A DNA stretch of 64,000 nt from Peptococcaceae bacterium UBA5752. GTDB lineage: Bacteria > Bacillota > Dehalobacteriia > UBA4068. A model generated the notes under the pieces. The model saw only the letters and a list, made by a program, of their open reading frames with translations. It had not been told where the DNA came from and did no database searches. The stretch lies in contig DIFI01000021.1 in assembly GCA_002419055.1 (NCBI GenBank), forward strand, positions 1 to 64,000. The letters are read 5' to 3'. Position 1 is the stretch's first letter. Each line of letters starts with the position of its first letter. This document shows, piece by piece, positions 33,806 through 43,485 of this stretch. The translations under genes were made by a program, and so were the position numbers.

Positions 33806-35503
33806 ATGCGAGTGAGTGATAAACTAAAAATCTTCGTTTTACTGTCTGTAATCTTTTGTTTGATATTGCTGCCGACTGTATGCTTGGCCGCCGGCACCAA
33901 AGTGTCGGATGCCGTCAATAATATATTCGTCTATGCTGACGATGCCACCGGCGCTCAGGTTTTACTTAAAGTCATTCCATTATCTACCCTTAAGTCAATG
34001 TCACATGGTAGTGATGGTACAGCCAATACCGACTATTACGGTTCTTTTCTTGACGCCTATAAAACGCCGACTTACTTAGAAGGGCAGGGCGTTACCATAC
34101 CTGAGCTGCTTACCTATGTCAAAAAGAACTCTTTGGTGGCAGATGTTGGTTCGCTGACTTATGCCGGATCGGATATACTATATTTTACTTGCTGCGACGG
34201 CGCTTCCGTTAATTTTACCTATGATGCGCTGTATGGTACTGAATTAAACCCGGTGAACCGCTATTATTATCCAGCCTTATATGATTACTGGGACAGTGAA
34301 AACGTTGAAGTGCCGGATGCTGATGAGGCTACAGTTTTGGCAAGCGGCATTTCGGCACCGGTTTATCTTGCAACCGTATCCAAGGGCGGACGGGTATTTG
34401 CCAGCGCCGGCGGCACAAATATTTCCTCTTATGTTACAGCTAACGATGGCGTGGTCAGCGGTTGCCTGGCCGGTCAACTTACGGATGAAGATGCGCTGCG
34501 TTTAATCTTTCCGCAGACTGCCAGCGATATTCAAAGTAGTACCGATACATTAAGTTTTATCAAAAAATGGGTGTATAAGGTCCGGCTGAAAACAGCTGAG
34601 ACTTCACCGATTGCCTCGCTTGGTACGATCAGCAATCCCACATGTACCTATACCCTGGACGGCACCACACTCACTATCACCATGAGTTGTGAGGATGCAA
34701 ATGCTTCTCTCTATTATTCAACCATCGGTGGTTATACCGCCACGCCGGTAAACCTCTATACCGAGCCGATAACCGTGGAAAATTACGATACCAGCAAGCC
34801 ATTCACCATCAGCGTGATGGCGGTACGGGAAGGTTATGTGAACAGTACTGCTATATCCGCAAGCTCCGCCAATTATACCGATGGCGAGGGCGCGCCCAGT
34901 TTCACCTATGCTTTAACTTCATCCGATGCTACGCCCACGGTTGGCACCGCTTTTGATCTTTCGGTGACCCTTGCTGCCGATAAAGATTATACGCTTTACG
35001 GTGCCGAATACCGCGTTTCGGTACCGGCAGCTTATACAGTCAACAGCGTTACTCTCGGCACCGGCTGGCAATATGGTACAGCCACTTACGCTAATGAAGC
35101 GACAATTGTCACATTTACCTATCTGAATACTACAGGGACTGCTGAAACCGCAACTACTGCCGTGCCGGTGGGGTCAATTAATTTGATTCCGGTTACGGCA
35201 GGTGATACTTCCGTTACGGTCAGTGAAGCGATTGTAACCAAAAGCGATGCTACCGCTTACACCAATATTACAGCCGCAGATTCAAGTTTCACGGTTGAGA
35301 GCAATATCACGCTCGGCGATGTGGATAGTGACAGTTATATCACTATGGGCGATGCCCTGCAAGTATGTAAGACTGTGGCTAAGGTAGTGACTCTAAACGA
35401 TGATCAGAAAAAAGCGGCTGATGTAGACAAAGACGGCTATATCACCATGAGCGACGCACTACTCATCTGCAAATATGTAGCCAAAGTTATCAGCGAATTT
35501 TAG
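33806..35503 (+). CDS. Secreted protein: RYYYP-type domain, cohesin-like domain, dockerin
   Basis: A 565-residue exported protein with a signal peptide ending near CLAAGT. Residues about 35-275 hold a copy of the recurring domain (NRYYYPALYDYWDSE). Residues 290-365 resemble a chitobiase/Fn3-like module (LYYSTIGGYTATPVNLYTEPI). Residues about 370-490 look cohesin-like (SVTLAADKDYTLYGAEYRV ... VPVGSINLIPV), less certain. The C-terminal 70 residues are a clear dockerin (GDVDSDSYITMGDALQVC and ADVDKDGYITMSDALLIC). It could dock onto the surface scaffold and also present a binding site. Confidence 0.72.
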   Translation: MRVSDKLKIFVLLSVIFCLILLPTVCLAAGTKVSDAVNNIFVYADDATGAQVLLKVIPLSTLKSMSHGSDGTANTDYYGSFLDAYKTPTYLEGQGVTIPELLTYVKKNSLVADVGSLTYAGSDILYFTCCDGASVNFTYDALYGTELNPVNRYYYPALYDYWDSENVEVPDADEATVLASGISAPVYLATVSKGGRVFASAGGTNISSYVTANDGVVSGCLAGQLTDEDALRLIFPQTASDIQSSTDTLSFIKKWVYKVRLKTAETSPIASLGTISNPTCTYTLDGTTLTITMSCEDANASLYYSTIGGYTATPVNLYTEPITVENYDTSKPFTISVMAVREGYVNSTAISASSANYTDGEGAPSFTYALTSSDATPTVGTAFDLSVTLAADKDYTLYGAEYRVSVPAAYTVNSVTLGTGWQYGTATYANEATIVTFTYLNTTGTAETATTAVPVGSINLIPVTAGDTSVTVSEAIVTKSDATAYTNITAADSSFTVESNITLGDVDSDSYITMGDALQVCKTVAKVVTLNDDQKKAADVDKDGYITMSDALLICKYVAKVISEF

Positions 35504-35564
35504 CTTAGTTGATTATACTCTGCCTTAATATAGATCAAAAAAAAAATTTAAGGAGTGATAGAAA

Positions 35565-38500
35565 GTGTTACAAAAGTTGAAGAAAAAGAACCTGACGGTG
35601 TTAGTAATCTTCATAATGGTTCTAGCCCTTTGCGTTGCTTTACCGATTCTGGCGACAGCGGAAGGCACTGCGACCGTTACAGTGGGCAGTACGACTACAG
35701 CAGCAGCTCCCGGAGATAGTATAACCATCCCCGTTGTCATTACCAGTAACCCCGGTATTACTGCATATGGATTTGCGATTTCGTATGATAGCTCAAATTT
35801 GACATTGGATAGTATTTCGAAAACGGATAATGATTCGAATACGACCGATCTTTGCACTTCCGGTAGTTTTACCCCCAATACAGCATCTGCAGGCACTGGC
35901 TATGTTAGCTGGCTGGATGGCGGTGCGGATATTACCGGCACCGGAAATTTGTTCTATTTAACTTTCACCGTCAAGAATACTGCGATGGGTGGCAATTATG
36001 CTGTTTCCTGCACTTTAACCGACGGTAGTGCTGCTAACTGCAAAAACTATGCCGGGTCAAATGTTGGCGTATCCTTCACTGACGGCATTATTGAGGTAGT
36101 AGCACCCGACACAACCGCTCCGACAATGACGAGCGTTGCTCCTGGCGAGGGCTTAGTAGCGCTGGGCGCTAGCGATAACCTCGTGCTTACCGTAACGGCA
36201 GATGACGACGCGGCGCTTTCCGAGCTGGAGATCGACCACAGCATGGAGGGCACGCTGCCGGAATTCAGCGTCTACGCCGACATTGCGAACCCCTACGGCA
36301 CGGCAGATGATAAAGCTCAGTTTGAATCTGCCGGTGTTTCCGTAACCTACGCTGATGGCGTTTGGACGATTGATTTTGGCAGCACGATAACGAATACTAT
36401 AGTGAATAACGGCGGCATCACCTTTTACATGGTGCTCAAGGATACGTCCGGCAACAGCTGGGGCAGCATGAGCCCGACTACTGCCGAGAATACCTATGCC
36501 TATACCATAGCGCGGGACACAACCGCTCCGACTATGACAAGCGTTGAACCGGCTGAAGGCGCGGTGGAGCTGGACGCCAGCGAGGACTTTGTACTGACCG
36601 TGACGGCGCATGACGATATTGAGCTGTATGAGCTTGAGATCGACCACAGCATGTCAAGCACATTGCCGGAATTCAGCGTCTACGCCAACAGCGAAAACCC
36701 CTATGGCACAGCTGAGGATAAAGCTGAATTTGAAGCCGCCGGTGTTTCCGTGACCTACGGCGGCGGCGTCTGGACGATCGATTTTGGCGATACAGCAACG
36801 GATGCTTTCGTGGCAAACGGCGGCATAACCTTATACATAGTAGTCAAGGATATGGCCGGCAACAGCTGGGGCAGCATGAGCCCGACTACTGTCGAGAATA
36901 CATATGCATACACGATTACCCGCAAATACATTGCGGCGGCTAATTTCACTGACGGAGTCTATGCAATTACATCGGGCGGCGAATATAAGCTCGCTACTGA
37001 TGCGGCAGGGACGATTCAGATCAGCACCACCGATCCGGTGACTATTAGCGGCAATGGCACGACCGGCACCGCTAACAGTGGCCTTAGCATTGATAATACC
37101 GTAGCTGGTGCGGACCTGACCATAGAAGACCTCTATATCACCGGCGCAGTTACCGGTTCCGGTATGGTTGAATTTACCGGCAAAGACAATAAACTGTCGC
37201 TTTCCGGTGTCAGCACCCTTCAACGTATCGGAGGATCAGTTTGGGGCAATGCACTGATCCATGTGCCTGCGACTGCTGATCTGACCATTGACGGCGACGG
37301 TACAGTCTATCTGGCCCAAGATGGCGACGGTGCTGCCATCGGCGGCAATCCTTCCGAGATCAACGGTAATATCACTATTAACGGAGGCGAAATCTTCTGC
37401 CGCAGTAATAAAACAGGCTCCAGCATCGGCGGCGGCCAGAGCGCTAACGGTGGTAATATTACCATCAACGGCGGTGAACTCAATATATTCCACAACGCGC
37501 GCGGCGCCATTTTGGGCGGCGGCGGCTATAGTGGCAGTTTAGTAGGCAACGGCGGTACTGTAACCATGACCGGCGGCAATGTCTCCCTGTTTGTAAATTT
37601 CACAGGCGCGGCCATTGGCGGCGGCGGCGGGAGCAATTCTGCTCTGGAGCAGGACGGAGGAGACCTTTATATCACCGGCGGCTCGCTCAAAACCTATATC
37701 AACAGCAATGCACTCAGTTTCTGGGGACTCACAACCGAAGGCGTCACGCCTGTTATCATCACCGCGGATAAATCAACCGGCGTGGGCGGAAATGCAGTCC
37801 ATCTGCTTACTATGGATGTGAGCGGTGTTACGGCCAATGACACCGGCGCCGCTTATGTGGCTTATCTGGATAATGAAACCACCGATCCCATTTATTCCGG
37901 TGGGTTGCACAGCTATGCTTATACCGGTACCAGCACCAACGCTATGACATATTGGCAGAAGTCTACCACGGATAACAACCTCTACCTCTATGTCACCGGT
38001 GAGAATCATACTGTCACCGTTAATGATCAAAAATTCAATGTCACTTGGGATTCCGGCACTTCCGGCTTCAGTGTTGCGGCGGCTCCTAAAATCTGGGATG
38101 GCACTGCGAATACAGGTTGGTATAATACCACTGATACGGAATTCCATCTCACCATGGGTAACCAACTGGCCGGACTTGCGCAGATCGTCAACGGTACGGC
38201 AACCGGCATCACTCAAGACAGTTTCAGCGGCAAGACCGTCAATATTGATAACGATATCTATCTTAACGACGGTACAACCAGTAATAATTGGACGCCTATC
38301 GGTGATATTACACACCATTTTGACGGTGTGTTTAACGGCGGCGGCTACAATATATACGGTATGAAAATTATTGCAACAAAGGGCTATGCCGGTTTATTCG
38401 GCAACGTATCCGGTACAGTTAAGAACTTTAAACTTTACGGATCTGTTACTATTAATTCGGCGATTGACGGCGATATTGCAAAAGGTAGTAAAACTAATAC

Positions 38501-41500
38501 CGATAACGACTTTGTCGGTGCGGCAGTTGGTAAACTCAATGCGGGCGGTACGATCAGTAACGTCATCAACTATGCTCCCATTGAAGCCAAGGAATGCATG
38601 AACGTCGGCGGTATCGTCGGTTTTGTCGGCACGCCCGTCACGTATGGGACGAAATCAGACGCTTATGCCGAATATAACTCCAACCCCTCCGGCAGTAACA
38701 CCTATGTGCTCAACTGCGGCAATAACGCCACTGTACATGGTTTTTACAAGCTGGGCGGTATCGCCGGTGAAAGCGCGGGTATTGTTATGTACTGCTACAA
38801 TACCGGCTACATCCTCCCGCACATGCACGGTTCCGGCGGCGGCTGGGGCGGCATTGTCGGACGCAACGGCAACAACAACACAGCGACCGAGGTCGGCACC
38901 ATTGCCTATTGCTGGAACAGCGGTACAGTTACCGACAACGGCATGAACGATGACCACAACGAGACGATCAAGTGGTATGGCGGTATCACTGCCTTTTGCA
39001 ACAGTAAGTCTTCTGTACACAACTGTTACAACATCGGCGCAATTCCTGCCGGACGCAACACTTTTTCGTCCATCATTGGTAACTGCGAAAGCACTATGGT
39101 TTACAACAACTGTTCGCTGATTTCCACCAGCATCAATAGCGACAGCACATATGAGAAAAACTTGGGCATACAGTTTGAGGAATCTGATTTCAAGAGCGCT
39201 GCCAATACGGATACCTCTATATTGACTGTGCTGGGCCCTGTTTTTGTCGCTGATACCGGAAATATTAACAACGGATATCCTGTCCTGCGCTGGCAGGCGG
39301 GCAGCAGCGCCGAACCGACGCTAACCTCTGTTTCGTTATTCTCGGTGCCGACAAAAATCGCTTATTATGAGCTGGAGACCTTTAATCCTGCAGGTATGAA
39401 GCTTAAAGCAACATACAGTGACGGAACTTATGCAATATTATCGGGCGGCTTCACTTATCCCACCGATCCGTTGTCTGACAGCACTAACAGCGTTACCGTT
39501 AGCTATGGCGGTTTTGATATTACTCAAGCCATCACGGTCTACAATCTCGATTCTATCGCTGTTACCACACAGCCTACCAAAACGGTTTACAATGCCACCG
39601 ATTTATTTAACAGATCCGGTATGGTAGTTACCGTTTACTACAGCGATAATACTTCGAAGGTGATTTATTCATATACTTATCCTACAACTCCTTTAACTGA
39701 TGACATGACCAGCGTTACTATCGGCTATGGCGACAAGACCACTACCCAGCCGATCACGGTCAATGCTTTAGGCTTGACCGTGATCGCGGTAACAACTGTG
39801 CCGACCAAGACTTTCTATCTCCCCGACGAATCATTTGATAATACCGGTATGGTAGTTAATGCAACATATAACAGTGCAGTGGTACAGCCTTTGGCTGCGG
39901 AAGACTACGTCGTCACTCCCGCCTCACTGACCATTGGTACAACTGCGGTCACCATCAGCTTTACCTATCTTGGCGTAACTCAGACCGCGTCTACTCCGGT
40001 GACAGTGATATCTGCAACACCTGCCTTGGTTGACGGGTATTATCAGATAGTGAGCGCAGATGATCTTCGCTGGTTCGCCGATTATGTGAGCGTCCAGGGC
40101 AATACAACTGCCTGCGCCAAGTTGGTCAATGATATTACCCTCACCTCTGATTGGACGCAGCCGATCGGTAACAGTACCAATAAGTTTGCCGGTACTTTTG
40201 ACGGTAACGGCAAGACGATCAGCGGCCTAGATAATGCTGCGGTGACCACACAGAATTTTGGTCTTATTGGCTATGGCTTAGGGGCTACTGTCAAAGACCT
40301 TACAGTCGGCGGCGAAATCAGCACGACCGCCTCTAATACCGGTTTGGTTGCCGGTTGGGCCGACGGTTGCACTTTTACCAATATCACAGCCAACGGTTCG
40401 CTGACCAGAGCCAGCGGTACCCTAAACAATACTGCCGGTATCACAGGTTACGCCTGCAATGCCAGCGTATTAACTAACTGCGTGAACAATGCCGCTATTA
40501 CCTCCGGCGGTCAGTATACAGGCGGTATCGCCGGCAGCGCAGACGGCGCGACCAGCTTCTCCGGCTGTATCAATAACGGTGTGATCAATACTACCCATCG
40601 GTATATAGGTGGCATCGTCGGTTCGTTCGGCGGTACGGGCAACATCACATCCTGTATCAATAAAGGTGCAGTTACTGCCACCTATAACGTTGGTGGTATC
40701 GCCGGTAGATATAACTCAACCGGCAGCATGGAGAATTGCTATAACAGCGGTGCCATCGTCGCTACCTTATCATCAACATCTACTGCTTACGCTGCAGGCG
40801 GCGTGATCGGTTATTTCGGCGGCGCCGGTACTATAGACACCTGCTACAACAGCGGTGATGTCACCGGCGCTATCGGTAATGTCGGCGGTGTGGTCGGCTG
40901 TATGTATGCGGCCAATAGCATACTGACCAACAGTTATAATACCGGCGACGTCTGTTACACCGGCAATGCCACTACTCCTTGCGTGGGCGGCGTTGTTGGC
41001 GCGACCAATGATGTTAGCTGCACGATCCAGAACTGTTACAACCGCGGCGCGGTAACCTTTGCTACAACCAAACCTTTGATCGGCTCCGTCGTCGGTACAC
41101 CCAAGATCGGATATACCGCCATCAGCAATAACTATTATCTCAACACCACTTCTGCTGATGCGACATCTACAGCCAAAACTGCCGCTGAACTGAAGAATCT
41201 TGCTGCCACTTTGGGCGCAAGCTACAAGGCAGGCGGCATTTCACCTATCTTCACCTGGCAGCCGGATGAAGTATTTACCTCCGCAGCACCGGTAGTGAAC
41301 GTAGATACTGTTACCGCCGATGTTCCGGATACGATCGTCATTGGCGCTAATGCCAATGTGGAAATCAACGCTTCGGCGGTGACTGTGGAAGATATCAACA
41401 CATCAAATGTTTCAATTCCCGCAGCTTTGGTTGAGAATCTGGACAATGCCCAATCAGTCACCATTGTGACCAACATGGGTAATATCACATTTGACAACGC

Positions 41501-43457
41501 TGCTCTTGCTGATATTGTGGATAACGCTACCACGTCCCTGACCTTAGGCCTCGATCGAACCAGCGATGCGGACGGTGTTACGGTATATGAGCTGACGCTC
41601 AAAGACAGCGGCGGCAATAATGTCTTTACCGAAGGCTCCGCTACAGTCACATTGCCTTATACCCTGGCCGAAGCAAAAAGCCCTGATAGCGTCAAGGTTT
41701 TCTATGTGGCGAGCAACGGTACCAAGACAGAAGTGACCAATTGTACCTATGCCAACGGTTACGTCACTTTCACAGTTGAGCACTTCTCCACATACAGCAT
41801 CGAGGCAGACAGCACCACAATCTCCGCAATTACCGCTGCCACTAATGCCAACGCCGGTGAAACCTTTACCGTCGATGTCAAGGTCAGCGGCGATGCAGCT
41901 CAGCAGTTTGCTTCCATGTCCGCCAATCTCAATTATGATAAGACCAAAGTAGCATTTGTAAGCTTTGCTGCGGGGGCCGGTACAACTGAAGCCAGCGCCT
42001 ATGATAATACAACTACCGCCAAGGTAAATATCCTCGAAAGCGGTGCGGATAAGACCATCGGCGCCGACGGCTTTGTGATCGGCACAATCACTTTCCGTGC
42101 CTTGACTGCCATCAGTACCGGCAATAGTGTTGCAGCTTTCTCTATCAGTGACGGTATGGTTGGTGATTCCGGTACACCGACTCCTGCGGTAAGCGCTTTG
42201 AGCGGTGCCAATATTTCCGTCAATTTGCATAATCTGGCGGTTATCTTCCAACAAGGCACGGGCAACACGCTGGCCGCTTCTACCGCATATGCCAAGTACA
42301 ATGCGGCGGGTCTCTTCGCCAGCAATGCCTATACCGATACTTTCACTATTCCTACTCCGGCAGCCTCTGATGGCTACCGCCTGGCGGATATCCTCTGGAA
42401 TAACGGTACCAACAATTACACTTCCGAACAGGTTGCGGCATTGGCTATAACCGCCAATGCGACCATGACTGCGCAATCAGTCAAAACCTACGCTGTAAGT
42501 TTCTATAATAGCGACGCCGCCCAGATAGGCAGCACCCAGAATATAGATACCGGCCTGACTGCCACTGCTCCGGCTGATCCTACTGCCCCGGCGGGCACTG
42601 CTTTTGTCGGTTGGTTTATAGCAGCCTCCAGCGACGCCACCTATGACGGCATTGCCACTCTCTACAGTAAAGCCCAGATTGACTTAGCTGCGGTGACTGC
42701 CGATACCATTTACAAAGCCTATTATTCAGATAATGAGTATGCGATCACCGTTCCTGTCGATGTGACCGTCGTCAGCGGCGTTACCGACAGTAAAGCCAAG
42801 CACAACACTGACGTAGTCTTCACTGTCAGCACCACCACTGTGGATCAAGGTTATACCATCACTGTTTCCTATAAGGTAGGTACGGCTGATGCAGTAATCA
42901 TCACGAAGGATGCAGAGAACAAGTACACCATCCCCGGCTCTGCTATAACTGATGCGACAGTGATCACAGTCCAGAAAACGATCAACGGCACAATCAGCTA
43001 TATCAACTATGACAATTACAAAGGCGCACCGGCCAATTATAAAGTGGCTCTGCTGACACTTAGCGACAGCGCTCCTGCGGATAGCAAATACCAGTATGAC
43101 GGACAGGATATGTTTTTGGCTCAACCGGTCAATACTACTGCCGCATATGGTACCGGCGCCTACGTATTCTTCGTCGCCTCTGATGAGGATGCGGTGACTA
43201 CGTTATCCAAGATTGCGATTGTCAGCGGCACACAGCTGACTGTCGACTATGACGGAAACGTCAACGGTCTGAGTGAGGTAGAAATCAATGACGCGCAGTT
43301 GGTCTATGATTTGTATAATAATAACACCAATTATTCGTCCGACTTCAATCTCGCCACGATGCTGATGCGCTTTGAAGCCGATGTCAACGGCGACGGCACA
43401 ATCGGCGTCAACGACATCAGAATGATCTACAGCACTATCCGCGGTATCACTGAGTAA
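35565..43457 (+). CDS. Giant surface scaffold-like protein with two cohesin-like domains and a dockerin
   Basis: A 2630-residue exported protein with a GTG start and AAGGAGTGAT upstream. Order of parts: signal peptide (1-33); cohesin-like domain (about 35-181: PGDSITIPVVITS, GFAISYDSSNLTLDSI); two tandem 135-residue repeats (182-452); a Gly/Asn-rich beta-helix-like stretch (about 560-700); GLUG-type repeats (about 1000-1150); three Ig-like Big_3-type modules (about 1250-1480); a second GLUG array (about 1640-1850: NVGGIAGRYNSTGSMENCYNSG); a second cohesin-like domain (about 2084-2222: FTVDVKVSG, SANLNYDKTKVAFVSF); a repeat region; and a C-terminal dockerin (VDYDGNVNGLSEVEINDAQL and ADVNGDGTIGVNDIRM). 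It could receive dockerin proteins and itself dock on an anchor. No catalytic domain is recognised. Confidence 0.8.
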   Translation: MLQKLKKKNLTVLVIFIMVLALCVALPILATAEGTATVTVGSTTTAAAPGDSITIPVVITSNPGITAYGFAISYDSSNLTLDSISKTDNDSNTTDLCTSGSFTPNTASAGTGYVSWLDGGADITGTGNLFYLTFTVKNTAMGGNYAVSCTLTDGSAANCKNYAGSNVGVSFTDGIIEVVAPDTTAPTMTSVAPGEGLVALGASDNLVLTVTADDDAALSELEIDHSMEGTLPEFSVYADIANPYGTADDKAQFESAGVSVTYADGVWTIDFGSTITNTIVNNGGITFYMVLKDTSGNSWGSMSPTTAENTYAYTIARDTTAPTMTSVEPAEGAVELDASEDFVLTVTAHDDIELYELEIDHSMSSTLPEFSVYANSENPYGTAEDKAEFEAAGVSVTYGGGVWTIDFGDTATDAFVANGGITLYIVVKDMAGNSWGSMSPTTVENTYAYTITRKYIAAANFTDGVYAITSGGEYKLATDAAGTIQISTTDPVTISGNGTTGTANSGLSIDNTVAGADLTIEDLYITGAVTGSGMVEFTGKDNKLSLSGVSTLQRIGGSVWGNALIHVPATADLTIDGDGTVYLAQDGDGAAIGGNPSEINGNITINGGEIFCRSNKTGSSIGGGQSANGGNITINGGELNIFHNARGAILGGGGYSGSLVGNGGTVTMTGGNVSLFVNFTGAAIGGGGGSNSALEQDGGDLYITGGSLKTYINSNALSFWGLTTEGVTPVIITADKSTGVGGNAVHLLTMDVSGVTANDTGAAYVAYLDNETTDPIYSGGLHSYAYTGTSTNAMTYWQKSTTDNNLYLYVTGENHTVTVNDQKFNVTWDSGTSGFSVAAAPKIWDGTANTGWYNTTDTEFHLTMGNQLAGLAQIVNGTATGITQDSFSGKTVNIDNDIYLNDGTTSNNWTPIGDITHHFDGVFNGGGYNIYGMKIIATKGYAGLFGNVSGTVKNFKLYGSVTINSAIDGDIAKGSKTNTDNDFVGAAVGKLNAGGTISNVINYAPIEAKECMNVGGIVGFVGTPVTYGTKSDAYAEYNSNPSGSNTYVLNCGNNATVHGFYKLGGIAGESAGIVMYCYNTGYILPHMHGSGGGWGGIVGRNGNNNTATEVGTIAYCWNSGTVTDNGMNDDHNETIKWYGGITAFCNSKSSVHNCYNIGAIPAGRNTFSSIIGNCESTMVYNNCSLISTSINSDSTYEKNLGIQFEESDFKSAANTDTSILTVLGPVFVADTGNINNGYPVLRWQAGSSAEPTLTSVSLFSVPTKIAYYELETFNPAGMKLKATYSDGTYAILSGGFTYPTDPLSDSTNSVTVSYGGFDITQAITVYNLDSIAVTTQPTKTVYNATDLFNRSGMVVTVYYSDNTSKVIYSYTYPTTPLTDDMTSVTIGYGDKTTTQPITVNALGLTVIAVTTVPTKTFYLPDESFDNTGMVVNATYNSAVVQPLAAEDYVVTPASLTIGTTAVTISFTYLGVTQTASTPVTVISATPALVDGYYQIVSADDLRWFADYVSVQGNTTACAKLVNDITLTSDWTQPIGNSTNKFAGTFDGNGKTISGLDNAAVTTQNFGLIGYGLGATVKDLTVGGEISTTASNTGLVAGWADGCTFTNITANGSLTRASGTLNNTAGITGYACNASVLTNCVNNAAITSGGQYTGGIAGSADGATSFSGCINNGVINTTHRYIGGIVGSFGGTGNITSCINKGAVTATYNVGGIAGRYNSTGSMENCYNSGAIVATLSSTSTAYAAGGVIGYFGGAGTIDTCYNSGDVTGAIGNVGGVVGCMYAANSILTNSYNTGDVCYTGNATTPCVGGVVGATNDVSCTIQNCYNRGAVTFATTKPLIGSVVGTPKIGYTAISNNYYLNTTSADATSTAKTAAELKNLAATLGASYKAGGISPIFTWQPDEVFTSAAPVVNVDTVTADVPDTIVIGANANVEINASAVTVEDINTSNVSIPAALVENLDNAQSVTIVTNMGNITFDNAALADIVDNATTSLTLGLDRTSDADGVTVYELTLKDSGGNNVFTEGSATVTLPYTLAEAKSPDSVKVFYVASNGTKTEVTNCTYANGYVTFTVEHFSTYSIEADSTTISAITAATNANAGETFTVDVKVSGDAAQQFASMSANLNYDKTKVAFVSFAAGAGTTEASAYDNTTTAKVNILESGADKTIGADGFVIGTITFRALTAISTGNSVAAFSISDGMVGDSGTPTPAVSALSGANISVNLHNLAVIFQQGTGNTLAASTAYAKYNAAGLFASNAYTDTFTIPTPAASDGYRLADILWNNGTNNYTSEQVAALAITANATMTAQSVKTYAVSFYNSDAAQIGSTQNIDTGLTATAPADPTAPAGTAFVGWFIAASSDATYDGIATLYSKAQIDLAAVTADTIYKAYYSDNEYAITVPVDVTVVSGVTDSKAKHNTDVVFTVSTTTVDQGYTITVSYKVGTADAVIITKDAENKYTIPGSAITDATVITVQKTINGTISYINYDNYKGAPANYKVALLTLSDSAPADSKYQYDGQDMFLAQPVNTTAAYGTGAYVFFVASDEDAVTTLSKIAIVSGTQLTVDYDGNVNGLSEVEINDAQLVYDLYNNNTNYSSDFNLATMLMRFEADVNGDGTIGVNDIRMIYSTIRGITE
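36109..36921 (+). repeat. Tandem 405-bp coding repeat
   Basis: Two adjacent in-frame units (36109-36514 and 36515-36921) encode the DTTAPTMTSV... modules of the giant protein. DNA is nearly identical in blocks such as GAATTCAGCGTCTACGCC and in the AACAGCTGGGGCAGCATGAG stretch, with divergent stretches between. This points to an older duplication kept similar by selection or occasional recombination. Confidence 0.8.
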
Positions 43458-43485
43458 ATGCAGTAAGTAAGTTAGGAGAATACAA

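Noticed and set aside
38560..41110. Regularly spaced short repeats that might suggest CRISPR
   Set aside because: They are coding GLUG-type protein repeats in frame with the 2630-residue gene, with diverged DNA and no spacers.
41544..42476. 310-codon minus-strand open frame inside the giant gene
   Set aside because: A shadow of the repetitive, GC-balanced coding strand; no ribosome site or domain, and the plus frame has cohesin-like features.
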